Shown here: in pieces, positions 43,385 through 52,837 of the stretch
How the letters are laid out: each line of letters starts with the position of its first letter
How positions within the stretch are numbered: position 1 is the stretch's first letter
Assembly (NCBI RefSeq): GCF_000306115.2
Contig: NZ_AKWX02000020.1
Span: forward strand, 1 to 64,000
Reading direction: 5' to 3'
Length of the DNA stretch: 64,000 nucleotides
Origin: Leptospira wolffii serovar Khorat str. Khorat-H2
GTDB taxonomy: Bacteria > Spirochaetota > Leptospiria > Leptospirales > Leptospiraceae
The notes under the pieces: generated by a model
Seen by the model: the letters and a program-made list of their open reading frames with translations, nothing else
Database searches by the model: none
What the model was told of the DNA's origin: nothing
Translations under genes and position numbers: made by a program

Positions 43385-45316
43385 ATGAAGAGAATCAGAC
43401 GAATCATCAATTACGTACTTTTGGGAATTTTTGCGATCGGGGTCGTGCTCTTCCTACTCTACCAAGCTTTTTCCCGTCCCGGAGAGATCCTTCCCTTTAA
43501 CGATCCTTACCATCAGTCTAGAACCTCCGCCTCGGGATCGAGTGTGATGGTAGCAAGCGGTCATCCCTCGGCGACTCAGGTCGCATTGGAAATCTTGGAG
43601 AACGGCGGAAATGCTGCCGATGCGGGAATCGCAGCGTTACTCGTGTTGAACGTGGTCCAGGGAGAGGAAGCTTCCTTTCCGGGAGTCGCTCCCCTTCTTT
43701 ATTATAATCAAACGGACAAAAAGGTTTCAAGTTATATCGGAGTGGGAACCGCCCCCGCAAAGGCTACGATAGAATATTTCAAATCCAGAGGATACGATTC
43801 CATTCCCACTCTGAAATACTCCTCTCAATTGGTTCCCGCTTCTCCGGACGTAATCGTATCCTTACTCAAAAAATACGGCACGAAATCCTTCGAAGAACTC
43901 AGCGCCCCCGCCGCCAGAATCGCGGAAGAGGGTTTTCCTGTGCACAGAATTCTAATGAGAAACCTAAACATGGGCGTCTTAAAAAGATTAGGATTCAGTA
44001 TATTAATGCCTTATAATGCGAAAGTCTATTTGGGAGATAAATGGTGGAAACCCCTTTATCCAGGAGAAAAAATGCGGAGACCCGAATTGGCCGCCACATT
44101 CAAAGAGTTGGCCGAAGCGGAAACCAAAGCCAAACTCTCCGGCAAAAATCGGGAAGCCGCCTTGGACGCGGTTCGAGATTATTTTTACAAGGGACCTATA
44201 GCCGATAAGATCGCGAAGGCTCACACAGAAAACGACGGTACCATATCCAAGTCGGATCTAGAACGCTACTCTGGAGATTGGGAAGAGCCATTGAAAGGAA
44301 ACTTCGGACCTTATACCATATTCTCCAACAGAACCTGGAACCAGGGAGTAGTGGTGCCTCTGGCTCTGCAAATCTTAGAAGGAATCGATCTAAAGTCCAT
44401 GGGCCATAATTCTCCCGAATACGTTCATACGGTCGTCCAGGCCATAGAACTCGCGATGGCGGATAGGGATAAGTATTTCGGAGATCCGGCGTTCGTCACG
44501 GTTCCCGAAAAAGGTCTATTAAATAAAGATTATGCTTCTTCCAGGAGAAAGCTGATGCAATATCGTGCCTTCGGAAAGACTCCTCCTCCCGGCGATGCGT
44601 TTCTCTTCGAATCCCCCGCTTCGTCCAAAAGGATCGCTTATAAAGAACCGACCTCCTCCGAAAATCTCGCGCTTGCTTCGTCTTCGGGAGCGTTCCAACC
44701 TTCTTTTTGGGAAAAAACGGGAGGAGGTAAAGTGGGAAGAGATACGACCTATTTAAGTATCATAGACCGGAACGGAAACGCGCTTTCCCTAACTCCTAGC
44801 GATTTTCCGCAATCGCCTATGATTCCGGGGGACATCACTTTAGGAATCAGAATGACACAATTCCGATTGGATCCGGATCATCCGTCCGGACTCGTGCCCG
44901 GAAAAAGACCGACTATGACACCTAACGCTTCTATGGTTTTCAAAGACGGAAAATTCTGGATGAGCTATGGGACTCCGGGAGGAGACATGCAGACCCAGGC
45001 ATTGGTTCAGGTTTTTCTAAATCTTACCGTATTCAAAATGGATCCCCAAGAAGCAGTGGAGGCTCCTCGCTTCCGATCCTTAAACTGGTCGGATTCTTTT
45101 TCTCCCCATAAATATTATCCGGGAAGAATCGAGCTGGAAAAAGACATCTACGGTAAGACGAGCAAAGCTCTCAAAGAAAAAGGATACGAAGTCGTGGAAA
45201 GAGATAAATGGGAATACGATTTTGGAGCTCCTTGTATTTCCTTAAAGGACCCGGTTACTGGAAAACTTATGGGGGGAGCAGATCCTAGAAAAGAATCCTG
45301 GGCCGAAGGAAGATAG
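43385..45316 (+). CDS. ggt: Gamma-glutamyltransferase family protein
   Basis: This 643-residue protein has an N-terminal membrane anchor (NYVLLGIFAIGVVLFLLYQAF) and the N-terminal nucleophile hydrolase domain of the GGT family. VASGHPSATQVALEILENGGNAADAGIAA opens it, and VGRDTTYLSIIDRNGNAL supplies the threonine at the cleavage point. The C-terminal small subunit contains GKRPTMTPNASMVFKDGK and MSYGTPGGDMQTQALVQV. GGTs process glutathione and related amides in the periplasm. Exact substrate is not certain because the family includes non-glutathione members. AGGAAA lies upstream of the ATG. Confidence 0.9.
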   Translation: MKRIRRIINYVLLGIFAIGVVLFLLYQAFSRPGEILPFNDPYHQSRTSASGSSVMVASGHPSATQVALEILENGGNAADAGIAALLVLNVVQGEEASFPGVAPLLYYNQTDKKVSSYIGVGTAPAKATIEYFKSRGYDSIPTLKYSSQLVPASPDVIVSLLKKYGTKSFEELSAPAARIAEEGFPVHRILMRNLNMGVLKRLGFSILMPYNAKVYLGDKWWKPLYPGEKMRRPELAATFKELAEAETKAKLSGKNREAALDAVRDYFYKGPIADKIAKAHTENDGTISKSDLERYSGDWEEPLKGNFGPYTIFSNRTWNQGVVVPLALQILEGIDLKSMGHNSPEYVHTVVQAIELAMADRDKYFGDPAFVTVPEKGLLNKDYASSRRKLMQYRAFGKTPPPGDAFLFESPASSKRIAYKEPTSSENLALASSSGAFQPSFWEKTGGGKVGRDTTYLSIIDRNGNALSLTPSDFPQSPMIPGDITLGIRMTQFRLDPDHPSGLVPGKRPTMTPNASMVFKDGKFWMSYGTPGGDMQTQALVQVFLNLTVFKMDPQEAVEAPRFRSLNWSDSFSPHKYYPGRIELEKDIYGKTSKALKEKGYEVVERDKWEYDFGAPCISLKDPVTGKLMGGADPRKESWAEGR

Positions 45317-45413
45317 CGATGAAAGGAATTTTCTCCGATTTATCGGAAATTCTTCGCACTTCCGTAGTCGTAAGAATAACGTTTTATAACAGAATATTTC
45401 CAAGGGAGATTGC

Positions 45414-46433
45414 ATGAAAAAGAGAAGACTCGGTAAAAGCGGCATGGTGGTTTCCGAAATCTGCATGGGCACGATGACCTTCGGATCCTCTTGCGACGAA
45501 AAAGAGGCTCACCGAATTTTGGATCGAGCCTTCGACGCAGGAATCGATTTTTACGATACCGCCGAGATTTATCCTGTTCCTCCAGAGGCTCAATACGTAC
45601 ATGAAACGGAGCGTATCTTCGGAAAATGGCTGAAAACCAGAAAGAGGGAATCCGTCTTAATCGCAACCAAGGTCTGCGGTCCCGGACATGGTTGGTTCTC
45701 TCCTCCGGTTCGAGAAGGAAAGACCGCTTTAGATAGACGTAATATAAGAACGGCTATCGAAGGAAGTCTGCAAAGATTAGGAACCGATTATGTGGACTTG
45801 TACCAGACTCATTGGCCGGATAACGATTTCGGTTACGAAGAGACTTTGGAAGCGTTGACCGAGCTGATCGACGAAGGAAAAGTCCGCTACATAGGTAGCA
45901 GCAACGAAACCGCATGGGGAACAATGAAAAGCCAAGCCGTGGCGGAAAAATACCGTCTGGCACGTTACGAATCCATACAGAATAATTTCAGTATCCTGAA
46001 TCGAAGATTCGAGGACGCGCTTTCGGATATTTGTCGGAGGGAAGGAATCAGTCTTTTACCGTATTCTCCTCTGGCCGGCGGAGTTTTAACCGGTAAATAC
46101 AATAGCTCCGCTCTTCCGGAAAACGCCAGATTCAGTCGTTATGCGAAACTTCCTACGGAACGCCAGAGAAGAATGGCCAATCGCTTTCTAAACGAAGGAA
46201 CTCTCGCTTCCACAAGAGAGCTCATGGAAATCGCCAAGGAAGCCGGAATAAGCGTAACCACTATGTCCGTCGCTTGGTCCAAGCAACACGATTACGTAGC
46301 ATCGACGATCATAGGAGCGAATACCGTAGAACAACTGGAAGAGAGCCTAAAGGCTAGCGACCTCATTCTTCCCGACGAAATATTAAAGAAGATAGACGAG
46401 GTTTCGAAAAAAATACCCTATCCGATGGGATAA
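45414..46433 (+). CDS. Aldo/keto reductase
   Basis: This 339-residue NADPH-dependent oxidoreductase has the TIM-barrel signature: [20 protein letters not shown] at the front, [18 protein letters not shown] with the catalytic Asp/Tyr, IATKVCGPG with the Lys, and [19 protein letters not shown] with the His. It resembles the Tas/YajO-type branch rather than short sugar reductases. GGGAG precedes the ATG. Separated from the GGT gene by about 100 bases. Confidence 0.93.
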   Translation: MKKRRLGKSGMVVSEICMGTMTFGSSCDEKEAHRILDRAFDAGIDFYDTAEIYPVPPEAQYVHETERIFGKWLKTRKRESVLIATKVCGPGHGWFSPPVREGKTALDRRNIRTAIEGSLQRLGTDYVDLYQTHWPDNDFGYEETLEALTELIDEGKVRYIGSSNETAWGTMKSQAVAEKYRLARYESIQNNFSILNRRFEDALSDICRREGISLLPYSPLAGGVLTGKYNSSALPENARFSRYAKLPTERQRRMANRFLNEGTLASTRELMEIAKEAGISVTTMSVAWSKQHDYVASTIIGANTVEQLEESLKASDLILPDEILKKIDEVSKKIPYPMG

Positions 46434-46558
46434 ATCTTCCAAGAATTTGTCGCTCTTCGCCATTTCCCATATATATTGACATAACGAGAGGCTCAATGCC
46501 CCTAATCAGAAAAGGGGCTTCGCTCGAAACTTATGATTTTCCTAGCAGGCAAAAGACT

Positions 46559-47266
46559 ATGAAAAAAATTTTAGCAATCGCAATTTTAACATTCCTAACT
46601 ACAAACTGTGTTCATCATGCTCCTGGAGTCGGTGAAATCAAAATCATACGTGACGATTTCAAACAAAACACTTTCGTTCGCTTAAAACTTCGCCATGATA
46701 CACAAGAATCCACACCTTCCGGATTTTTGGGGCTTTCCGAAACTTCGGTGGCAGCAGCTTACTTTGAGTATTCGAGAGAAATCACCGCTTCGGGAATTAC
46801 CCCCACCTCTTGCGAATTCTTTTTCGGAGTGCCGGCTTCCGATCCGAACTTATCCGCTAAGGCATTTCTAAAAATAAACGAGAAACTATTTCCAATCGAA
46901 CTCATGGATATCAAAGGAGATCTCCATTCCGGAACCAGTACCACTACAACCACGACTGGTGGATACGGATATAATCAGCCTGCAGCGACCGGAGGAGCTA
47001 ACTTCGGCACGGGTAATACAGGATTTAATCAACCGAATGCGGGATTTCCTCAACACAGCCAAGGGAGAACGGTTACGACCACTAGCTCTTACACTTATAA
47101 AATACAAAGAGCGAGAATCCAATTTACCAGAGAAATGGAGCGTCTTATTTTGCCCGCAGAGACTCTAATATACCGCATTTATTATGGGGAAAAATTCTAT
47201 ACTTTCGAAATTTCCTCGGATGATCTGGATACGTTGAAAGATTTTTTGGTGAGTAAGGGACAGTAA
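46559..47266 (+). CDS. Lipoprotein with a Gly/Thr/Asn-rich low-complexity insert
   Basis: I begin at the ATG at 46559, which gives a lipoprotein signal (MKKILAIAILTFLTTNC with lipobox TTNC). The middle, about residues 125-165, is low-complexity (STTTTTTGGYGYNQP, then GNTGFNQPNAGFPQ) and probably flexible; the flanking halves look folded (GVPASDPNLSAKAFLKI before, IQRARIQFTREMERLILPAE after). I recognise no family. Base composition is more AT-rich than the neighbours. Possible surface lipoprotein. Confidence 0.75.
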   Translation: MKKILAIAILTFLTTNCVHHAPGVGEIKIIRDDFKQNTFVRLKLRHDTQESTPSGFLGLSETSVAAAYFEYSREITASGITPTSCEFFFGVPASDPNLSAKAFLKINEKLFPIELMDIKGDLHSGTSTTTTTTGGYGYNQPAATGGANFGTGNTGFNQPNAGFPQHSQGRTVTTTSSYTYKIQRARIQFTREMERLILPAETLIYRIYYGEKFYTFEISSDDLDTLKDFLVSKGQ

Positions 47267-47337
47267 CATATACGGAAAAATGCAACTATGCTCGGAGGAC
47301 GGCCTAATCCTGCGTAAGATTGGAAAAGACTGAACGA

Positions 47338-48042
47338 TCACTCCTCCTTCCAGACTTCTTCTTCCGAAACCACGACGGATTTCTCTCCGGAGAAATCCGG
47401 GAAATTCTTAAAAAAACTCGTAATCAGATAAGGAACCACATCGAATAAGGGCCCGGATCTACCCTCGCCTTCCACATTCGCTTTCAATAATAAACTAGAA
47501 GGTAAGCCTCTGTATCTTCTTCCGTCGTAGATCTCTATCTTAAAAATCACGTCGTAAAAAGTTTCGTCATAGTAACTCTTGGAATTTCCCCGATAAGAAT
47601 CCGAATAATTATAGTATCCGTATAGACTTCCGAAACCCCCGCCGATTCCTCCTAAAATCGGAACGTTACGGAATCTATTGGAAACTCCTCCGTAGGAATG
47701 ATAACGCATTCCTCTACGTGAAGTCCAACCTCCGAATGCACCCAATTCTATAATCGGATCGATTACGGTCCCTCTAGGATACACAAGAATATCATAATGT
47801 AACAATAAATCCGCTCGGCTTTCCTCCACTTCTTCGTAACCCTTTTCCATAAGCTTTCCTCGGATTAAATCCGCGTGTTCCATGATCTGGGGCTTGGGAG
47901 CTTCTCCCGTAAAAGGTAGAAAGGCGTAGGTCTTAGAATAGAGAGTCAGATTACGCGATTTAGCGATTTCCACTTGGGACTTCACCTGTAAGGGAGAGCA
48001 AGCGATCCAGAAGAGAATGCAGAAAATAAACGGAAATTTCAT
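47338..48042 (-). CDS. Lipoprotein, DUF4136-like
   Basis: This 234-residue protein starts with a lipoprotein signal (MKFPFIFCILFWIACS) and the domain shows SKTYAFLPFTGEAP near the start, then MEKGYEEVEESRADLLLHYDI, the pattern I associate with DUF4136 lipoproteins. The middle is rich in Gly and Tyr (GGVSNRFRNVPILGGIGGG). Function unknown. It converges with the preceding lipoprotein gene. Confidence 0.75.
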   Translation of the reverse strand: MKFPFIFCILFWIACSPLQVKSQVEIAKSRNLTLYSKTYAFLPFTGEAPKPQIMEHADLIRGKLMEKGYEEVEESRADLLLHYDILVYPRGTVIDPIIELGAFGGWTSRRGMRYHSYGGVSNRFRNVPILGGIGGGFGSLYGYYNYSDSYRGNSKSYYDETFYDVIFKIEIYDGRRYRGLPSSLLLKANVEGEGRSGPLFDVVPYLITSFFKNFPDFSGEKSVVVSEEEVWKEE

Positions 48043-48124
48043 AACAGACTCAAGGTTTTCGACCGAAGCTTAGGTCTATTCGACTCCACTTCGGTTCCCG
48101 TTTTCCCTAAAAAAGGAGATTATC

Positions 48125-48811
48125 CTAACGCTTGCCTACCAACTTTTCCAGATCCTCGTTCCTACCGAAAAGCACGAGGATATCGCCCTCTAAAATCTGT
48201 AAATGAGGCGAAGGGATGCCCACTATCTCTTCCGAAGGATTCGATTTTCTGCGATTTTTCTTAGGCCTGCGAACCGTAATCAGATTCAAATTCCAATCCT
48301 CTCTGAGCTTCGCGCCGGAAACGGTTTTGCTAACTAAAAATTTAGGGGCAAGAGTTTCGAGAATTCTAAACTCGTCTCCCACAAGAGTAACCCCTTTAAT
48401 ACTACTATGCGAAAGTTGCTCGGCCATAGACTGAGCGGCCTGTTCCTCGGGATTGAAAAGATTTTCTATCCCCAACATATTCAGGACTCGTTTATTTAGG
48501 TCGGATTGATAACGTGCATAGATATTCGGCGCTCCGATCTTACGAAGCGCATCGGCGGTCACGATCAGATTCTCGAAATTATCGCCTATAGCCAAAACCA
48601 CTGCATCCATTTCGTCCAAACCGTGCTCTTTCAATTCGGATTCGTCGGTGGAATCCATAGCGACGCAATACGTACAATATTCCTGGATACGGTCGATCTT
48701 TGTCCGATCCTGATCTACGGCCGTCACTTCCTGTCCGTCTTCATGAAGTCTCTTTACCAATTCGATTCCGAAATCACCTAAGCCTATCACCGCGATTCTT
48801 TTCTTTCTCAT
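48125..48811 (-). CDS. ktrA: Potassium-uptake regulatory subunit (KtrA/TrkA, RCK domain)
   Basis: This 228-residue cytoplasmic protein binds nucleotide and gates the adjacent KtrB/TrkH-type channel. RIAVIGLGDFGIELVKRLHEDGQ is the Rossmann glycine motif, followed by the acidic AVDQD. The RCK-N domain ends near DALRKIGAPNIYARYQSD, and the C-terminal half (EFRILETLAPKFLVSKTVSG and following) is the RCK-C/TrkA-C domain. The size is that of KtrA rather than the double-domain TrkA. It lies 9 bases downstream of the channel gene on the same strand. Confidence 0.93.
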   Translation of the reverse strand: MRKKRIAVIGLGDFGIELVKRLHEDGQEVTAVDQDRTKIDRIQEYCTYCVAMDSTDESELKEHGLDEMDAVVLAIGDNFENLIVTADALRKIGAPNIYARYQSDLNKRVLNMLGIENLFNPEEQAAQSMAEQLSHSSIKGVTLVGDEFRILETLAPKFLVSKTVSGAKLREDWNLNLITVRRPKKNRRKSNPSEEIVGIPSPHLQILEGDILVLFGRNEDLEKLVGKR

Positions 48812-48820
48812 ACGATCTTC

Positions 48821-50617
48821 CTATCCGACCACGACATATTCTTCAGGATACCAATAATGCCTCGGTTTCCTTTTCGGAACAAAGGCTAACAGAACGGTTA
48901 AAACTCCCACTCTACCTACGAACATCACCGCACATAAGAGCAATTTTCCCGGAGATCCGAATTGCGGAGTGATTCCTCTGGATAAGCCCGTGGTTCCGTA
49001 GGCAGATACGACTTCGTAGCATAGATCTAGAAATGGAAAACCTCCATCGAAACATACTAGAAAGAGAATCCCGGTAAATATTATAAATAAAGAAAGTACT
49101 ATTGCAACCGCGGCCCTAGACAGGGAGCTTTCAGCGATCGTCCTACCGAACACATCCACTCTTTCTTTTCCGGTTAGAAATTGATAAAACTGTAACACCG
49201 CCAAGGCAAAAGTAGAGGTCTTGATCCCACCTCCGGTGGAATTCGGAGAGGCGCCCACCCACATCAGAAATAAACTAACGAAGACCATAGGAGTTCCCAT
49301 TGCGGCGATATCTAGAGTATTGAAACCCGCGGTCCTGGTAGTCACCGAATAAAATAAAGAATGAAATAATCCGTCATACCAAGGCAAATCCTTCAGAGTG
49401 AAATTCCTTTCTAAAACCCAATAAGAAATCCAACCGATCAAAAGGAGAAAGCACGTAACGACCAAGATGAGTTTGGATCCCACGGAAAATCTAAATCGGT
49501 TAGCGTTACCTCGGAAACGGATCTTATTCAGCATCTGGTTTGTCGTCGGAAACCCTAGTCCTCCGAACACGATGAGAAGCATTAGAATCGAAAGAAAAGA
49601 ATAAGACTCCTTTAAATAAGGATCCGCGAGTCCCTTAGGAAAAAGCGAGAATCCCGCATTACAAAAAGCGCTTATTGCGTGAAAGAGACTGTGGAAAAAA
49701 ATCTCCTTTTCGGATAATCCGATTTCCCTAGGCAAAGTAACGAAGAGTAGAATCGCTCCCACGGCCTCGATCGCGAATGTTTGGTAAGCGACCTGCCTCA
49801 GAATGGATCCTGCGCGACCGATCGTCTCTTGGCTAAATAAGTCTTTGACTAATAATTTTTCGGTCACCGATACCTGACCTTCCAAGACCAAAGCGAAGAA
49901 TACTGTAAGAGTCATGAGACCTAAACCGCCCAATTGGATTAATAGCACCAGAATCGTCTGACCGGTCCCCGTAAGATCGACGGAAACGTCTATTGTGCTC
50001 AGGCCGGTTACGCAAACTGCGCTCACCGCCGTAAAAAAAAGATCCACCAAAGGAATAGGCCTCGCTTCGGCCTTAGGTAGGCATAATCCCGCCGTCCCTA
50101 CCAGAATAAGAAATGCGAAACTCAAGGTCATGATCAAGGAGGGGGAAATTCTTCCTAAAGAAACTCTGGCCCTTCTTAAAAAATGCGCGAGACTTCCCAA
50201 TGTCAGGGTGACTTGGCTGATGGTGAGAAACAATAAGGCGACTTCTTCGGTTCGATTCTTAGAGGAAGAAATAAAGGTTTCGATTTTCTCCTCGAATAAG
50301 AACTGAAGCACTACCGCCATTACTACGAAAGCCTCCACCTTATGTAATTTCAGATAATTACGATACGTCTCCAGAGTGAATAGAAAACTCAAGATTTCGT
50401 AAATCACCAAATACCATACGACGCAAACCGTGCCGATCCGAAGCGGGTGAACCCAAGTCTCCGGATAATAGAATCCATACAATAAAACTAATATAAATAA
50501 GGATACGATTCCGGAAAGACCGAATGCGTATCTTAGAGTCGGCTTGATATACCGCTGAAAAAAAAGACAGACACGATTCCAACTTAGACCGAAATCGGGC
50601 CGATCTCGAAAAACCAT
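48821..50617 (-). CDS. ktrB: Potassium channel subunit (KtrB/TrkH type) with an extra N-terminal membrane domain
   Basis: This 598-residue channel protein has the four pore-loop repeats of the TrkH/KtrB family: AVSAVCVTGLSTID, AISAFCNAGFSLF, SVTTRTAGFNTLD and VVSAYGTTGLSRG, each with the filter glycine. The core begins near residue 155 (SPSLIMTLSFAFLILVG), so about 150 residues precede it, with several hydrophobic stretches (SGIVSLFILVLLYGFYY, VVWYLVIYEILSFLF, VEAFVVMAVVLQFLF, VALLFLTISQVTLTLGSLA). KtrB proteins are normally about 450 residues and lack this. It forms K+/Na+-dependent uptake with the downstream KtrA. Confidence 0.93.
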   Translation of the reverse strand: MVFRDRPDFGLSWNRVCLFFQRYIKPTLRYAFGLSGIVSLFILVLLYGFYYPETWVHPLRIGTVCVVWYLVIYEILSFLFTLETYRNYLKLHKVEAFVVMAVVLQFLFEEKIETFISSSKNRTEEVALLFLTISQVTLTLGSLAHFLRRARVSLGRISPSLIMTLSFAFLILVGTAGLCLPKAEARPIPLVDLFFTAVSAVCVTGLSTIDVSVDLTGTGQTILVLLIQLGGLGLMTLTVFFALVLEGQVSVTEKLLVKDLFSQETIGRAGSILRQVAYQTFAIEAVGAILLFVTLPREIGLSEKEIFFHSLFHAISAFCNAGFSLFPKGLADPYLKESYSFLSILMLLIVFGGLGFPTTNQMLNKIRFRGNANRFRFSVGSKLILVVTCFLLLIGWISYWVLERNFTLKDLPWYDGLFHSLFYSVTTRTAGFNTLDIAAMGTPMVFVSLFLMWVGASPNSTGGGIKTSTFALAVLQFYQFLTGKERVDVFGRTIAESSLSRAAVAIVLSLFIIFTGILFLVCFDGGFPFLDLCYEVVSAYGTTGLSRGITPQFGSPGKLLLCAVMFVGRVGVLTVLLAFVPKRKPRHYWYPEEYVVVG

Positions 50618-50622
50618 ATTTT

Positions 50623-51417
50623 TCAGAAGGAAGAACGGAATAATTCCAATTCCATTCTATATTCCAAATTGCGCGAGTAGACTCCTAGTCCGGGAATAGC
50701 GCTAGGATGAATGATTTCGGAAAGTTTGTCCGGAACAGTAGGATTCGGTGTAGGGCTCTGGGGTTGGTTCTCCAATTTCATTTTATCGTAATCTCTTAAA
50801 TCCAACCATGCGTTTGTAAAAGCCAATGTGGCTGCCGCCCCGAAAACGATCCAACCTCCCTCGAAAGTTTTTTGGTATCCCGGGTTCGCCGCGCTTAAAG
50901 TACCGTAACTGAAACCTGCAGCCAAGGGCAAGGTCATGAAGAATATGATGGAAAACCTACGGAGTCTACTCTCCGTATAAGGCTCCTGGTCCTTTCCGAA
51001 TTCTTCCAACTTTCTCTTTCTCTCTCTGGCTTGTTCCTGTTGCCTCTCCAAGGCTTCGGTATTGACCTCTCCTGTAATCGGATTGAACAAACCGTCGTCG
51101 TTACGATTCACCACCGGGTTAGTGGTTCTTCGAGTTCCTTGGGAACCGGTCGCGGAAGGAAGCCCGTTCTGAAAAGGAATCTGTACATTCTTAGGATTGA
51201 CCAAAGGAGGTTTTTCGAACTTGGGAGGAATGGAATATTCCCTAAAACCGTCGGGAGACTTTTCATCTTTATAATTTCGTAAATTATAATCGTAAGGATC
51301 CGAGAAATCGCTCTGGGTCTGGGCAAGCAAACCGAAGGACAGAAAAAAAAGGAGAATGGCCGCCGAACTATGCGATACAGGAATCGAGAGTCGTTTCATT
51401 TTTATTTTCCGAATCAC
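50623..51417 (-). CDS. Membrane-associated protein of unknown function
   Basis: This 264-residue protein has a signal or anchor ([19 protein letters not shown]), a Pro- and charge-rich linker, a predicted helical stretch ([23 protein letters not shown]) and two hydrophobic segments late ([19 protein letters not shown] and [19 protein letters not shown]). I recognise no family. It may begin at GTG 51417, overlapping the preceding stop codon by 4 bases, or at ATG 51399, with weak ribosome sites in both cases. Downstream of the adenosine-deaminase-like gene on the same strand. Confidence 0.65.
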   Translation of the reverse strand: MIRKIKMKRLSIPVSHSSAAILLFFLSFGLLAQTQSDFSDPYDYNLRNYKDEKSPDGFREYSIPPKFEKPPLVNPKNVQIPFQNGLPSATGSQGTRRTTNPVVNRNDDGLFNPITGEVNTEALERQQEQARERKRKLEEFGKDQEPYTESRLRRFSIIFFMTLPLAAGFSYGTLSAANPGYQKTFEGGWIVFGAAATLAFTNAWLDLRDYDKMKLENQPQSPTPNPTVPDKLSEIIHPSAIPGLGVYSRNLEYRMELELFRSSF

Positions 51418-52739
51418 ACCTTAGATCCGACTCTACCCGAAAGTATTTCCGAAGTAAAAGAAAAAGATTCCTTACGTATATGATCCAAATGGTCACCGGA
51501 AAGACCAAGCTCGCCCGCCTTTCGGTATTCTTCCCGGATATCCGTTCCGAAAATACCCGGGTCGTCGGTGGAGATGGTGAACTTCATTTTCTGAGACGCG
51601 AATTTCAGAAGCGGGTGATGCTCCTTATCCCGAACCATCCCTATATATTCGTTGGAGCTAGGGCAGGACTCTATAACCGCATTCGTGGCGCGAATTCTAT
51701 CCATACAATACGCTTGGAATACCCTTGTTTCCGAGATATGTTTTTCCGTAACGGAAATTTCCACATTCTCTTTATGTCGGATCGAATCGATTTCCGACTC
51801 TATTTCCTTTCGGGAAGGAATTTCTCCGTATCGGGAAATTTCCTCCCGATTTTCGAGCTGAAAAGATAGGCTGTCCAACCTTTCGGCTACGGATTCCCGA
51901 ACCGTTTTACCTGCGTAGGATCTAGGGTCCAAACCTAAGGCGATGGCATGCCCCAATCTATGGGCTCCCCATTCTGCGGCTTCCAGAACCCAGCGAGAGG
52001 CGGAAATCAGGGTCTTGTCCTGAAAAGATTCCCCCACATGATACAATACGCTCAGAGCAGTGGAAGACTGAGCCCGATTATCCTTTTGAACGCTTTCCAA
52101 AAAGGACTTTTTATCCTTAGGGGGAAATCCTTCTTCTATATAACAAAAATCTAATCCGACTAAATATTTACGTATCAAGGAATCCTTTTCCATCAATTCC
52201 TTCAAGACTTCGTATTCGCGGAAACAATCCCCGTCCCTATGTAGGGAGATGACCAAGCGAGAGACGGCCTTCCTCCCGAGTTCGGATTCCGCCTCTGCAA
52301 ACCCTTCGCATGCCGCTAGGGTTTTGGAATACACTCCTTCGTAAGGTTCAGTGGGAGAATACATCAGTCTATATTCTCCACACACCACACCCTCGCGGTA
52401 TTGATCCGAAGTGACTCTCTTGGAAACGAATCGAATTTCGTTCGGATCGAATTTGGATAAGGCGATGATTAGATTGAACTTGGCCTGAAACTCCGGAAAA
52501 GGACCTCTATGATTGAAGAGATATAACTTACTAAAGTCCTCTAAAGAAGAATAATCCTGGAAGAATGTTTCGGGACGAACTGCATGACCGTAATATTGTT
52601 GATATGGTTTTGTGAAAATCTCCCAACGAGGGTTCGGATTTCCCAAGCCCATCTCCCGCAAAAGCTCCGGCCTAAGACTACCGTAAAGATGATTATGTAA
52701 ATCCGCGAAGCCTTGATTCTTATCCAGATCGTATTCCAT
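51414..52739 (-). CDS. Adenosine deaminase-like amidohydrolase
   Basis: This 441-residue protein keeps the metal and catalytic sites of the ADA family: [15 protein letters not shown] (HxH), [10 protein letters not shown] (His and Glu), [28 protein letters not shown] and [13 protein letters not shown] (the Asp-Asp pair). It is about 100 residues longer than classic adenosine deaminases. The extra length lies mainly in the central third (the [20 protein letters not shown] and [17 protein letters not shown] region). Adenosine or adenine-type purine is the likely substrate, but insert-bearing members are not well characterised. Confidence 0.85.
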   Translation of the reverse strand: MEYDLDKNQGFADLHNHLYGSLRPELLREMGLGNPNPRWEIFTKPYQQYYGHAVRPETFFQDYSSLEDFSKLYLFNHRGPFPEFQAKFNLIIALSKFDPNEIRFVSKRVTSDQYREGVVCGEYRLMYSPTEPYEGVYSKTLAACEGFAEAESELGRKAVSRLVISLHRDGDCFREYEVLKELMEKDSLIRKYLVGLDFCYIEEGFPPKDKKSFLESVQKDNRAQSSTALSVLYHVGESFQDKTLISASRWVLEAAEWGAHRLGHAIALGLDPRSYAGKTVRESVAERLDSLSFQLENREEISRYGEIPSRKEIESEIDSIRHKENVEISVTEKHISETRVFQAYCMDRIRATNAVIESCPSSNEYIGMVRDKEHHPLLKFASQKMKFTISTDDPGIFGTDIREEYRKAGELGLSGDHLDHIRKESFSFTSEILSGRVGSKV

Positions 52740-52837
52740 AGGCTTTCCACCATCCTAAGTTTCCTATCGTTACGATAAACCGTTTTTTCCGAGAAAAAGG
52801 TTGTTGGCGAGTAGGCCCGCTCCAACCTGGAAAGCAA

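Noticed and set aside
42511..43410. 299-residue minus-strand frame
   Set aside because: It overlaps the MFS gene in another frame, is Arg/Ser-rich and resembles no protein family.
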